A stretch of DNA of 64,000 nucleotides from Streptomyces geranii (GTDB lineage Bacteria > Actinomycetota > Actinomycetes > Streptomycetales > Streptomycetaceae), in the NCBI RefSeq assembly GCF_002954775.1, contig NZ_PJME01000011.1, forward strand, positions 1 through 64,000. The letters run 5' to 3'. Made by a program: the position numbers and the translations under genes. Shown here piece after piece: positions 9,809-18,654 of this stretch. The notes under the pieces were generated by a model that worked only from the letters and a program-made list of their open reading frames with translations, had not been told where the DNA came from and searched no databases. Numbering within the stretch: the stretch's first letter is position 1; the number at the start of each line of letters is the position of its first letter.

Positions 9809-10465
9809 TCAGCCCGCGGCGAGCTGCTGCGGGGGATTCGCGGGCGGGCTCGGCTTGCGGCGCGGGAAGACCTCGCCGGGGGTGGGGATGGGCCGGTCGG
9901 GCTTGGGGGCGGCGGGCGCGGGAGCGGGGCGCTCGTGCGGCTTCTCCGCGGGCTTCTCGCCGGGCCTGCGGCCGGGCTCCTGGGTGGCGAGACCGCCGGG
10001 CAGGGCCAGCAGCCGGGTACGGGAGGCGGGCACGGTCGGCGCGACCGGCGCGCGGCCGGTCACCCTGGCGCCCAGCCGGGCCCGTACGTCCCGTTCCGCG
10101 TGGCGCAGACAGCGGTCCAGGAGGGCCGCCGCGGCCGGGTTGCCGCGCAGGGCGCGGAGGGCGGCGAGGTCGTCCGGGTGCGGGCGGTACCCGGCGCCCA
10201 GGGCCTCCTCCAGGAGCGTGAGGTAGCCGGCGGCGGTGCCGGGGAGGGCGGCACGGTAGCGGGCGAGGTCGGCCACGAGGAAGGCCCGCAGCCGGGCCGC
10301 CTCATGCGTCGCCTCGTCGACGGACTCGGCGAGCCGGAGACAGTCCTGGACGTCCTCCGCGGAGGCGGGGCCGGGGTGGAGGGCGAGGGCGAGAGCACGG
10401 CGGAGCACACGCAGCTCCTCCGCACCGAACGCCATGCCGCCGCGAGATCCGAATGGCGTGGGCAT
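9809..10465 (-). CDS. Conserved hypothetical protein with Pro/Lys-rich tail
   Basis: A 218-residue protein. Residues 10-130 are predicted helical and acidic/Ala-rich (AEELRVLRRALALALHPG, LAESVDEATHEAARLRAFLV). The last 60 residues are a low-complexity tail with repeated EKP/APAP motifs (RRPGEKPAEKPHERPAPAPA). I do not recognise a family. The ATG at 10465 is preferred over the longer frame to 10531, whose N-terminus is not conserved-looking. It is flanked by a strong terminator and is separate from the coaX operon (141-bp gap). Confidence 0.72.
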   Translation of the reverse strand: MPTPFGSRGGMAFGAEELRVLRRALALALHPGPASAEDVQDCLRLAESVDEATHEAARLRAFLVADLARYRAALPGTAAGYLTLLEEALGAGYRPHPDDLAALRALRGNPAAAALLDRCLRHAERDVRARLGARVTGRAPVAPTVPASRTRLLALPGGLATQEPGRRPGEKPAEKPHERPAPAPAAPKPDRPIPTPGEVFPRRKPSPPANPPQQLAAG

Positions 10466-10606
10466 GCGGCGACGATACGCGCTAATCAGACAAACTCGGC
10501 ATCGGAAAGGGGGTATCCAACAGGAAGCCACCCACCTGGCGGTGCGAAACGAACATTCCTCGCCCCCGAACCCCCGTATCGCGCTGAACGAGCGCGGCGG
10601 GGGGAC

Positions 10607-11404
10607 TCACATGCGGGACACGTTCCGCTCGTACACCAGCCTCAGCCCGATCAACGTCAGCCACGGCTCGTGCTCGTCGATCACCGACGCCTCCCCCAGC
10701 ACCATCGGCGCCAGCCCACCCGTAGCGATCACCGTCACATCGTCCGGATCCTCCGCCAGCTCCTTCGCCATCCGGGTCACCACACCGTCCACCTGCCCGG
10801 CGAACCCGTAGATGATCCCCGCCTGCATCGCCTCGACCGTGTTCTTCCCGATCACCGCCCGGGGCCGGGCCACCTCGATCTTGCGGAGCTGGGCGCCCTT
10901 CACGCCCAGCGCCTCGACCGAGATCTCGATACCCGGCGCGATCACCCCGCCCACGTACTCCCCGCGCGCGGACACCGCGTCGAACGTCGTCGCCGTACCG
11001 AAGTCGACGACGATCGCGGGACCCCCGTACAGCTCGACCGCCGCTACCGCGTTGATGATGCGGTCCGCGCCGACCTCCTTGGGGTTGTCGGTGAGGATCG
11101 GTACGCCCGTCTTCACGCCGGGTTCGACCAGTACCGCGGGCACATCGCCGTAGTAGCGCCGCGTCACCTCGCGCAGCTCGTGCAGCACCGACGGCACGGT
11201 CGCGCAGATGGCGATGCCGTCGATGCCGTCGCCCAGCTCGTCGCCGAGGAGCGGGTGCATGCCCATGAGGCCCTGGAGGAGGACCGCGAGTTCGTCGGCG
11301 GTACGGCGCGCGTCCGTGGAGATGCGCCAGTGTTCGACGATCTCGTCGCCGTCGAAGAGCCCGAGGACGGTGTGCGTGTTTCCCACGTCGATGGTCAGCA
11401 GCAT
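10607..11404 (-). CDS. coaX: Type III pantothenate kinase
   Basis: A 265-residue ASKHA-fold kinase that phosphorylates pantothenate, the first committed step of CoA synthesis. It opens with the phosphate-binding signature LTIDVGNTHTVLGLFDG. Further conserved segments are GADRIINAVAA, the catalytic-Asp region VDFGTATTFDAV and the PGIEIS loop. Length is normal for bacterial CoaX. It is the last gene of the leftward cofactor operon, 10 nt after nadC. Type III enzymes need a monovalent cation and are not feedback-inhibited by CoA. Confidence 0.97.
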   Translation of the reverse strand: MLLTIDVGNTHTVLGLFDGDEIVEHWRISTDARRTADELAVLLQGLMGMHPLLGDELGDGIDGIAICATVPSVLHELREVTRRYYGDVPAVLVEPGVKTGVPILTDNPKEVGADRIINAVAAVELYGGPAIVVDFGTATTFDAVSARGEYVGGVIAPGIEISVEALGVKGAQLRKIEVARPRAVIGKNTVEAMQAGIIYGFAGQVDGVVTRMAKELAEDPDDVTVIATGGLAPMVLGEASVIDEHEPWLTLIGLRLVYERNVSRM

Positions 11405-11414
11405 GGCCTTGTAC

Positions 11415-12401
11415 CTACTCCGCCGCTCGCAGGTCGAGACCGATGTCGAGGATCGGCGAGGAGTGGGTGAGGGCGCCGACCGCCAGGAAGTCGACCCCTG
11501 TGTCGGCGTATTCCTTGGCGTTCTTGAGGATCAGCCGGCCCGACACCTCCAGGACGGCGCGACCGTCGACGACCGCGACCGCCTCGTCGCACTCGCCGGG
11601 GGTGAAGTTGTCCAGGAGGATCAGGTCGGCGCCCGCGTCGACGATCTCGCGCAGCTGGTGCAGGGTGTCGACCTCGACCTCGATCGGTACGTCCGGGAAG
11701 GCGTCCCGTACGGCCTTGAAGGCCTGGGAGACGCCGCCGGCGGCGACCACGTGGTTGTCCTTGACGAGGGCCGCGTCCGAGAGGGACATGCGGTGGTTGA
11801 CGCCGCCGCCGCAGCGGACCGCGTACTTCTCCAGGGAGCGCAGCCCGGGGGTCGTCTTGCGGGTGTCGCGGACCTTGGCCTTGGTGCCCTCCAGGACGTC
11901 CGCCCACGCGCGCGTGGCGGTCGCGATGCCGGAGAGGCGGCACAGGAGGTTGAGCGCGCTGCGCTCGGCCGTCAGGAGGTCGCGGGTGCGGGTGGTGACC
12001 GACAGGAGCTTCTGGCCCGCCTCCACGCGGTCGCCGTCCTCGACGTGCCGCTCGACCTCGAACTCGTCGGTGCAGACCACGGAGACGACCGCCTCGGCGA
12101 TCCTGAGGCCTGCGACGACGCCTCCCTCGCGGGCGGTGAAGTCGGCGGTGGCGCGGGCCTCCTCGGGGATGGTCGCGACGGTCGTCACGTCGACGCCGCC
12201 GTCCAGGTCCTCCTGGATGGCGACGTTGGCGATGTCCTCGACCTCAAGGGGGTCGAGGCCGGCGTCGGCGAGGAGGGCGGCGAGTGCGGGATCGAGGCCG
12301 CACTCCAGGTACACCTCGTCCGCCATGTCGGGGTCGGCGCCGCAGGCGCAGCCGTCGCCGCAGCCGCCGCTCTGGGCGAGGGGAAGGTCGGGGGTGCTCA
12401 C
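11415..12401 (-). CDS. nadC: Nicotinate-nucleotide pyrophosphorylase (carboxylating)
   Basis: A 328-residue quinolinate phosphoribosyltransferase that converts quinolinate and PRPP to nicotinate mononucleotide in de novo NAD synthesis. Visible motifs are EDLDGGVDVTT, RTRDLLTAERSALNLLCRLS, the DTRKTTPGLRSLEKYAVRCG phosphate/quinolinate loop and LILLDNFTPGE. The N-terminus carries a Cys/Gly cluster (GGCGDGCACG) outside the conserved fold, which could bind metal; this is an inference. The start is uncertain: GTG at 12401 has AGGAG 11 nt upstream, while GTG at 12410 would overlap the nadB stop by 4 bp. Confidence 0.96.
   Translation of the reverse strand: MSTPDLPLAQSGGCGDGCACGADPDMADEVYLECGLDPALAALLADAGLDPLEVEDIANVAIQEDLDGGVDVTTVATIPEEARATADFTAREGGVVAGLRIAEAVVSVVCTDEFEVERHVEDGDRVEAGQKLLSVTTRTRDLLTAERSALNLLCRLSGIATATRAWADVLEGTKAKVRDTRKTTPGLRSLEKYAVRCGGGVNHRMSLSDAALVKDNHVVAAGGVSQAFKAVRDAFPDVPIEVEVDTLHQLREIVDAGADLILLDNFTPGECDEAVAVVDGRAVLEVSGRLILKNAKEYADTGVDFLAVGALTHSSPILDIGLDLRAAE
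11905..11916. repeat. Palindrome CACGCGCGCGTG, one of seven copies
   Basis: This 12-bp perfect palindrome occurs at 11905, 12860, 17201, 21371, 22715, 45076 and 48963 (start positions), always followed by G on the plus strand. All copies lie inside coding sequences but in different genes and orientations. A rough base-composition estimate gives less than one expected copy in 64 kb. See findings. Confidence 0.8.
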
Positions 12402-12406
12402 GTCTG

Positions 12407-14161
12407 TCACTGCTCCTGGGGACGGTGCTCCGGCTGATGCGGCCGGGTCGGGGGGAAGTCTGCGGTGTCGGTGGTGTGTACGGCCAGCGTCCGGTCGGGA
12501 TTCAGCCGTACGACGATGTGGCGGTGCCAGGCGGTGTCGTCGCGCTCGGCGTGGTCCTCGCGCCAGTGGCAGCCCCGGGTCTCTTCGCGGAGGCGGGCGG
12601 CGGTGACCAGGACGCGGGCCACGCACAGGAGGTTGGTGGCCTCCCAGGTGTCGACGCCGGGCTCCGCGGTCTTGCCGTTCTCGTCGAGGGCACCGCGGGC
12701 GTCGGTGTGCAGCCGCTGGAGGGCCTCGGCGGCGGTGTCCAGGGAGGCGGCGGAGCGCAGGACGCCGGCGCCCTCGGTCATGATGCGCTGGATCGTGAAG
12801 CGGGTCTCGGGTTCGAGGAGCGGGTGCGCGGGCTTCTCGGGGTGCGGGACGGGTGCGGGCACGCGCGCGTGGAGGCCGTTCCCGGCGTGGGCCTCGGTGA
12901 TGTCGGCGACGATGCGCTCGGCGTAGACCAGGCCCTCCAGGAGCGAGTTGGAGGCGAGTCGGTTGGCGCCGTGGACGCCGGTGCAGGCGACCTCGCCGCA
13001 CGCGTACAGGCCGGGGACGGTCGTACGGCCCCGGGAGTCGGTGCGGACGCCGCCGGAGGCGTAGTGGGCGGCGGGGGCGACCGGGACGGGCTCGGTGACC
13101 GGGTCGATGCCGTGGGCTCGGCAGGAGGCGAGGATCGTCGGGAAGCGGGTCTCCCACATGTGGGCGCCGAAGTGCCGGGCGTCCAGGAACATGTGCTCAG
13201 CGCCCTGCTCCTGCATGCGGCGCATGATGCCCTTGGCGACGATGTCCCGGGGCGCGAGTTCGCCGAGTTCGTGCTGGCCGGTCATGAAGCGCACGCCGTC
13301 GGCGTCGACGAGATGGGCGCCCTCACCGCGTACCGCCTCGGAGACGAGCGGCTGCTGGCCCTCGGCGTCGGCGCCCAGGAAGAGCACCGTGGGGTGGAAC
13401 TGGACGAACTCCAGGTCGCTGACCTCGGCACCCGCGCGGAGCGCCAGGGCGACACCGTCTCCCGTGGACACGGACGGGTTGGTGGTCGCCGAGAAGACCT
13501 GGCCCATGCCGCCGGTCGCGAGGACCACGGCGGGCGCGTGGACGGCCCCGACGCCGTCGTGCTGGCCCTCTCCCATGACGTGCAGGGTGACGCCCGCCGT
13601 GCGGCCGTCGGCGTCGGTCAGGAGGTCCAGGACGAGCGCGTTCTCGACCGTGCGCAGGCCCCGCGCGCGGACGGCCTCGACGAGGGCGCGGGAGATCTCC
13701 GCGCCGGTCGCGTCGCCGCCCGCGTGCGCTATCCGGCGCCGGTGGTGGCCGCCCTCGCGGGTCAGCTCCAGTCCTCCTTCGGAGGACTCGTCGAAGTGGG
13801 CGCCGGTCTCGATGAGCCGTCGTACGGCGTCGGGTCCCTCGGTGACGAGGATGCGTACGGCCTCCTCGTCGCACAGGCCCGCGCCGGCCACCAGGGTGTC
13901 GTCCAGGTGCTGTTCGGGGGTGTCGCCCTCCCCCAGGGCCGCCGCGATGCCGCCCTGGGCCCAGCGGGTGGAGCCGTCGTCGAGGCGGGCCTTGGTGACG
14001 ACGACCGCCTTGAGGCCGGCCGCGTCGCAGCGCAGGGCCGCGGTGAGCCCGGCGACGCCGGAGCCGACGACCACGACGTCCGCGGTCAGGGCCCAGCCGG
14101 GGGCGGGGGCGTGCAGCCGTATGCCGGTGGCGGTACCGGGGGTGGGGCCTGTGGTGCTCAC
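12407..14161 (-). CDS. nadB: L-aspartate oxidase
   Basis: A 584-residue flavoprotein that oxidises L-aspartate to iminoaspartate, the first step of de novo NAD synthesis. The FAD-binding dinucleotide fold is VVVVGSGVAGLTAALRC (about residues 25-45). STRWAQGGIAAAL, the substrate-loop segment HTPEQH-like DTPEQHLDDTLVAGAGLCDE, EFVQFHPTVL and GEVACTGVHGANRLASNSLL are all characteristic. It is translationally coupled to panC by a 4-bp GTGA overlap and followed directly by nadC. Quinolinate synthase (nadA), the expected partner, is not in this window. Confidence 0.97.
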   Translation of the reverse strand: MSTTGPTPGTATGIRLHAPAPGWALTADVVVVGSGVAGLTAALRCDAAGLKAVVVTKARLDDGSTRWAQGGIAAALGEGDTPEQHLDDTLVAGAGLCDEEAVRILVTEGPDAVRRLIETGAHFDESSEGGLELTREGGHHRRRIAHAGGDATGAEISRALVEAVRARGLRTVENALVLDLLTDADGRTAGVTLHVMGEGQHDGVGAVHAPAVVLATGGMGQVFSATTNPSVSTGDGVALALRAGAEVSDLEFVQFHPTVLFLGADAEGQQPLVSEAVRGEGAHLVDADGVRFMTGQHELGELAPRDIVAKGIMRRMQEQGAEHMFLDARHFGAHMWETRFPTILASCRAHGIDPVTEPVPVAPAAHYASGGVRTDSRGRTTVPGLYACGEVACTGVHGANRLASNSLLEGLVYAERIVADITEAHAGNGLHARVPAPVPHPEKPAHPLLEPETRFTIQRIMTEGAGVLRSAASLDTAAEALQRLHTDARGALDENGKTAEPGVDTWEATNLLCVARVLVTAARLREETRGCHWREDHAERDDTAWHRHIVVRLNPDRTLAVHTTDTADFPPTRPHQPEHRPQEQ

Positions 14162-15180
14162 GAGGCGGCTCCGGGGGTTCCGAAAACGAGAGGGATGTTG
14201 TCGATCAGCCGGGTCGTCCCGACCTTGGCTGCGACGGCGAGGACGGCTTCGCCCGTGAAGTCGTCCGGGATGTCGGTGAAGTCGGCCGGGTCGACCAGGG
14301 CGAGGTAGTCGAGGACCAGTGGGGGTCTGAGGCGGGCCGCGTCGTCCAGGACGAGGCGGGCGGCGGCCCGGACGGCCGCGGGGCTGCCGCCGGGGACCTT
14401 GGCGACGGCGTGCGCGTCGGCGGCGGCACGGGACTCGCCGATGGCGCTGAGGGCCTGGGCACGCGCGTGCGTGGCGGGCACTTCGCGGGCCCGCGCGCGC
14501 AGCGCCTCCTGCGCGGCGTGCCGGTCGCCGCCTGCGAACAGGGCCTGGGAGAGCGCGAGCGCGGTGCGCCGTTCCTCGGTGGAGAGGTAGCGGTTGCGGC
14601 TGGAGCGGGCCAGGCCGTCGGCCTCGCGGACGGTCGGTACGCCGACGATCTCCACGCCGAAGTTCAGGTCGCGGACCATCCGGCGGATCATCGCGAGCTG
14701 CTGGGCGTCCTTCTGCCCGAAGAAGGCGACGTCGGGCCGGGTGAGGTGGAGGAGCTTGCCGACGACGGTGAGGACGCCGTCGAAGTGCCCGGGGCGGGTG
14801 GCACCCTCCAGCCGCTCCCCCATAGGGCCCGCGCTGATCCGCACCTGGGGCTGCCCGCCCGGGTAGACCTCGTCCACGGAGGGGGCGAACACCGCGTCCG
14901 CGCCCGCCTGTTCGGCGAGTTTCACGTCGGCGTCGAGGGTGCGCGGGTAGCGGTCGAGGTCTTCGCCCTGGCCGAACTGGAGGGGGTTGACGAAGACGGT
15001 GACGACCACGAAGCCCTTCGGGCCGACGTGTTCGCGAGCGGCCCGGATCAGAGCGGCGTGGCCTTCGTGAAGGGCGCCCATGGTCATGACGACGGCGTTG
15101 TGTCCGGGCGCCCCGAGGTGCGCGTGGGCGTCCGCGAGGTCGTCGGTGTCGGACAGGATTCCCCAGAAACGGCTGCTCAT
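14158..15180 (-). CDS. panC: Pantothenate synthetase
   Basis: A 340-residue enzyme that condenses pantoate with beta-alanine using ATP. The HIGH-like motif is MGALHEGHAAL (about residues 34-44). VFVNPLQFGQGEDLDRYPR, the pantoate-binding GVLTVVGKLL, and DVAFFGQKDAQQL follow. The KMSKS-equivalent SSRNRYLS is also present. Length is somewhat above the usual 280-310 because of Ala-rich segments in the C-terminal domain. Coupled by overlap to the DUF2520 gene upstream and to nadB downstream. panB and panD are not in the window. Confidence 0.97.
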   Translation of the reverse strand: MSSRFWGILSDTDDLADAHAHLGAPGHNAVVMTMGALHEGHAALIRAAREHVGPKGFVVVTVFVNPLQFGQGEDLDRYPRTLDADVKLAEQAGADAVFAPSVDEVYPGGQPQVRISAGPMGERLEGATRPGHFDGVLTVVGKLLHLTRPDVAFFGQKDAQQLAMIRRMVRDLNFGVEIVGVPTVREADGLARSSRNRYLSTEERRTALALSQALFAGGDRHAAQEALRARAREVPATHARAQALSAIGESRAAADAHAVAKVPGGSPAAVRAAARLVLDDAARLRPPLVLDYLALVDPADFTDIPDDFTGEAVLAVAAKVGTTRLIDNIPLVFGTPGAAS

Positions 15181-16130
15181 CGGTCTCCCCCGGCACTGTT
15201 GGGGCTCTCGGGACTCGCGGGCGGGTTGGTGCCCCCGGCGAGCACCCCGAGCAGGTCCTCGGCCAGCTCCGGCTTGAGGAGGCCGTGGGCGAGGGCGCGG
15301 TCGGCGGTCGCGCGGGCCATCGCCAGATAGGCGGCGACGCTCTGCGGGGAGTGCTTGCGCAGCTCCGCGACATGCGCGGCGACCGTACCGGCGTCCCCGC
15401 GCGCGACGGGCCCGGTGAGCGCCGCGTCCCCGGAGCGCAGCGCGTTGTCCAGGGCGGCGCCGAGGAGCGGGCCGAGCATCCGGTCGGGGGCGTCGACGCC
15501 GGCCGCGCGCAGCAGCTCCATGGACTCGGCGACCAGGGTGACCAGGTGGTTGGCGCCCAGGGCGAGGGCCGCGTGGTAGAGCGGGCGGCTCTCCTCGGCG
15601 ATCCACTCGGGCTCGCCGCCCATCTCGATGACGAGGGCCTCGGCGGCCAGCCGCAGCTCGGGGCGCGCGGTGACCCCGAAGGAGCACCCGGCGAGCCGCT
15701 GGACGTCCACGGCGGTGCCGGTGAAGGTCATCGCGGGGTGCAGGGCCAGCGGCAGCGCCCCGGCCCGCAGAGCGGGGTCCAGGACCTTCGCGCCGTACCG
15801 CCCGGAGGTGTGCACGAGCAGCTGCCCCGGCCGTACGGCGCCGGTCTCGGCGAGGCCCTCCACGAGCCCGGGCAGGGCGTCGTCGGGGACGGTCAGCAGG
15901 ACCAGGTCGGCGCGCTCCATGACCTGGGCGGGCGAGACGACGGGCACGTCCGGGAGCAGTTGGGCGGCCCGGCGGACGGAGGCGTCGGAGACTCCGGAGA
16001 CGGCCACCGGGCGGTGCCCGGCGAGTTGCAGGGACGCGGCGAGGGCGGGGCCCACGCGTCCGGCGCCGACGACGCCGACGGTGAGTCGCGCGGGGCGGTC
16101 CCTGGGGTCTGGCTGTTGGAATGTACTCAC
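15177..16130 (-). CDS. Rossmann-like DUF2520 protein of the panC operon
   Basis: A 317-residue predicted NAD(P)-dependent dehydrogenase. Residues 17-40 form a Rossmann fold (LTVGVVGAGRVGPALAASLQ). The C-terminal all-helical DUF2520 domain carries YHAALALGANHLVTLVAES, comparable in layout to ketopantoate and 6-phosphogluconate dehydrogenases. Its last codons overlap the panC start by 4 bp, and the same DUF2520-panC pairing occurs in mycobacteria (Rv3603c-panC, from memory). This makes a role in pantothenate synthesis, for example reduction of ketopantoate, plausible but unproven. First gene of the operon; its promoter region holds a 12-bp tandem duplication. Confidence 0.88.
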   Translation of the reverse strand: MSTFQQPDPRDRPARLTVGVVGAGRVGPALAASLQLAGHRPVAVSGVSDASVRRAAQLLPDVPVVSPAQVMERADLVLLTVPDDALPGLVEGLAETGAVRPGQLLVHTSGRYGAKVLDPALRAGALPLALHPAMTFTGTAVDVQRLAGCSFGVTARPELRLAAEALVIEMGGEPEWIAEESRPLYHAALALGANHLVTLVAESMELLRAAGVDAPDRMLGPLLGAALDNALRSGDAALTGPVARGDAGTVAAHVAELRKHSPQSVAAYLAMARATADRALAHGLLKPELAEDLLGVLAGGTNPPASPESPNSAGGDR

Positions 16131-16164
16131 TCGACGGCGGCCTTCCCGTTCCAGTCCGCTCGGG

Positions 16165-16188
16165 GTACCGGACGATGTACCGGACGAT
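16165..16188 (-). promoter_or_regulatory. Tandem 12-bp duplication in the pan/nad operon promoter
   Basis: GTACCGGACGAT is present twice head to tail, starting at 16165 and 16177. On the minus strand TTAACA and TACATC with an 18-nt spacer form a possible promoter overlapping the repeats, about 45 nt upstream of the DUF2520 start. The repeats may be an operator; no regulator can be named. Confidence 0.4.
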
Positions 16189-16324
16189 TTCTCGTCATGT
16201 TAACGCGATCGGTCCGAGGGGCGTCCGGTTGTCCACAGGCTGTGGGTACCCGCGAGCCGTCCGCACACGGGGTCCGGCCGAAATCGGGGTGACCGTCCGA
16301 CCCGCGCGCGGGATGATCCGGAGC

Positions 16325-17506
16325 ATGAGCGACACGGCGGCAGAGGGCGGGCGACCGGACGAGGAACCCGGCGCTGAGCAGGACCAGAGGGCGGAGCGCC
16401 GGCTGCGGCGCCGGGCGGTGCTGCGGACCGCCGAACGCGTCCTGGCCCGCCCGGGGTTCCTGGGCACGGTCGGGCAGCGGCTGGCACTGCTCGACGGGGC
16501 GGCGGACTCGTACGACCTGGACGAGCCGTCCGACATCTACGGCGGCGGCATCGTGGAGACCCTGGAGGAGCGGGTCGCCGGGCTGCTCGGCAAGGAGGCA
16601 GCCGCCTTCTTCCCGACGGGGACGATGGCCCAGCAGGTGGCCCTGCGCTGCTGGGCGGGCCGTACCGGCAACCCCGCGGTGGCCCTGCACGCCCTCGCCC
16701 ACCCTGAGTTGCACGAGCGGAACGCGTTCAGCACGGTCAGCGGACTGCGCCCGCTGCGGCTGACGGACGAGCCGAGGCCGCCGACGGCCGCCGAGGTGCG
16801 CGACTTCGACGAGCCCTTCGGGACGCTGATGCTGGAACTGCCCCTCAGGGACGCCGGTTTCGTGCTGCCCACCTGGGAGGAGCTGTCCGAGGTCGTCGAG
16901 GCGGCACGGGAGCGGGACGCGGTGGTGCACTTCGACGGGGCCCGCCTGTGGGAGTCGACCACCCACTTCGGCCGCCCCCTGGACGAGATCGCGGGCCTCG
17001 CGGACAGCGTCTACGTGTCGCTGTACAAGTCCCTCGACGGTTACGGCGGTGCCGCGCTGGCCGGTCCCAGGACCCTGGTCGAGGAGGCGAAGGCCTGGCG
17101 GCACCGGTACGGCGGCGCGGTCTTCCAGCAGTTCCCGACCGCCCTGTCGGCCCTGATCGGCCTGGACCGCGAGCTGCCCCGGCTGCCGGAGTACGTGGCC
17201 CACGCGCGCGTGGTCGCCGCCGCGCTGCGCGAGGGGTTCGCGGCGGCCGGGATGCCGTGGGCGCGCGTACACCCGGAGGTGCCGCACACCAACGAGTTCC
17301 AGGTCTGGCTGCCGTACGACCACGAGGTGGCCGCCGAGACGGCCGTCCGGCAGGGCGAGGAGACGGGGACCCTGCTGTTCGCCAACGAGTGGGGCCGGGG
17401 CGGTCCGGGGATCGCGGTCACCGAGGTGTTCGTGCGTGCCACGGGTCTTGAGTGGACGGCGGACGACGTGAAGGCGGCGGTGACGGAGTTCGTGGCCCGG
17501 CTGTAG
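16325..17506 (+). CDS. PLP-dependent threonine aldolase/beta-eliminating lyase family protein
   Basis: A 393-residue fold-type I PLP enzyme related to low-specificity L-threonine aldolase, which cleaves threonine to glycine and acetaldehyde. SDIYGGGIVETLEERVAGLL and EAAAFFPTGTMAQQVALR form the cofactor-binding N-terminal part. HFDGARLWES supplies the PLP-ring Asp, and VSLYKSLDGYGGAAL contains the Schiff-base Lys. An N-terminal extension of about 50 residues is rich in Arg and Glu (QDQRAERRLRRRA) and unlike typical family members. The start is uncertain (16313 or 16325). The substrate could differ from threonine. Confidence 0.86.
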   Translation: MSDTAAEGGRPDEEPGAEQDQRAERRLRRRAVLRTAERVLARPGFLGTVGQRLALLDGAADSYDLDEPSDIYGGGIVETLEERVAGLLGKEAAAFFPTGTMAQQVALRCWAGRTGNPAVALHALAHPELHERNAFSTVSGLRPLRLTDEPRPPTAAEVRDFDEPFGTLMLELPLRDAGFVLPTWEELSEVVEAARERDAVVHFDGARLWESTTHFGRPLDEIAGLADSVYVSLYKSLDGYGGAALAGPRTLVEEAKAWRHRYGGAVFQQFPTALSALIGLDRELPRLPEYVAHARVVAAALREGFAAAGMPWARVHPEVPHTNEFQVWLPYDHEVAAETAVRQGEETGTLLFANEWGRGGPGIAVTEVFVRATGLEWTADDVKAAVTEFVARL

Positions 17507-17553
17507 GCGCCTTCGCCGGGGGCGTTGTCAGTGGTGGGGTGCACCATGGCTGC

Positions 17554-18654
17554 ATGAGCGTGAGCATCGACGTGTGCGGGCTGGGGCGGGAGCAGATCGC
17601 CGTCGTGCCCTCGCCCCTGGCCGAGCTGGGCATGGCGCTGCACGCGCTGACCGAGTCGGGGCACCACCCCCGGCTGCAGGGCTGGGCGACGGGCGTGACC
17701 GCCGGCCTGGATCCGCATCTGGCCGACCGGATGTGCGAGGCGGACTTCCTGTGGCGCTCCACGTTCTCGGACGTGTTCCTGCCGTTCGCGGGCCTCGGCA
17801 CGGGCACGCTGCCCGCCGGCACACTCACCGGGGAACTCGACCAGCTGGACCGGCTGGCGGACGAACAGTTCGTGGACGCCTGCCTGGAGTTCACCTGCGC
17901 GCTGCCGTACGACGAGCAGGGCGCGGGCGCGCTCGCCGACCCCAGGGCCCGGCAGCGGGCCCTCGACCTGGCCGTCAGCCGCGGCCCCCTCCAGGTCAGG
18001 TTCACCCGGCGGCTGCTGGACGACCCGCCCAGGATCCGCACCTGGCTGCGGCAGCTGCTGGCCGACTGCGACGAGGCCTTCTTCGCGGAGACCTGGTCCC
18101 GGCTGCACCCCCAGCTCACGGCGGACGCCCGCCACAAGACGGACCTCCTGCGCCACAAGGGCCTGTCGGAGGCGCTGGCTTCGGTGTCGTCCGCGGTGAC
18201 GCTGGACGAGGCCGCAGGCCGGATCACGGTCGACAAGCTGGGCAACGGCCACACCACGGCCGCGGGCAGCCTCCTGCTCGTCCCGACGAGCCTGGGCTGG
18301 CCGCACCTGATGGTCCTGCACCGGTACGGCTGGCAGCCGGTCCTGCACTACCCGGCGGGCTCGCCCGAACTCGCCGCCCCGCCCTCGGTCGAGCAGTTGG
18401 GCCTGCGGCTGACGGCACTGTCCCACCCGGTCCGCATCCGCCTCTGCCGCCAGCTGGCCCGCAGCTCGTTCACGACGACCGAGCTGGCCCGCACGCACAA
18501 CATGACGGCGCCCGAGATATCCCGGCACCTCAGCGTCCTGCGCAAGGCGGGCCTGACGACCACCCGCCGCCGCGGCAAGTACGTCCTGCACCAGCTGGAC
18601 GTGACGATGGTGGCCCGCCTGGGCAGCGACTTCCTGGAGGGCATCCTCAGATAG
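17554..18654 (+). CDS. ArsR-family regulator with DUF5937 N-terminal domain
   Basis: A 366-residue protein. Residues 1-265 form the DUF5937 region found in many Streptomyces regulators (GREQIAVVPSPLAELGMALH at the start). Residues 280-366 form a winged helix-turn-helix of the ArsR type (ALSHPVRIRLCRQLARS, then the recognition helix NMTAPEISRHLSVLRKAGL and the wing TTRRRGKYVLHQLD). No Cys-based metal site is visible in the HTH. The N-terminal domain presumably senses a ligand. It follows the aldolase-like gene by 47 nt on the same strand. Confidence 0.85.
   Translation: MSVSIDVCGLGREQIAVVPSPLAELGMALHALTESGHHPRLQGWATGVTAGLDPHLADRMCEADFLWRSTFSDVFLPFAGLGTGTLPAGTLTGELDQLDRLADEQFVDACLEFTCALPYDEQGAGALADPRARQRALDLAVSRGPLQVRFTRRLLDDPPRIRTWLRQLLADCDEAFFAETWSRLHPQLTADARHKTDLLRHKGLSEALASVSSAVTLDEAAGRITVDKLGNGHTTAAGSLLLVPTSLGWPHLMVLHRYGWQPVLHYPAGSPELAAPPSVEQLGLRLTALSHPVRIRLCRQLARSSFTTTELARTHNMTAPEISRHLSVLRKAGLTTTRRRGKYVLHQLDVTMVARLGSDFLEGILR

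Noticed and set aside
16325..16990. Leftward frames across the threonine-aldolase gene
   Set aside because: They are Gln/Arg/Gly-rich mirror frames; the plus-strand PLP enzyme has clear motifs.
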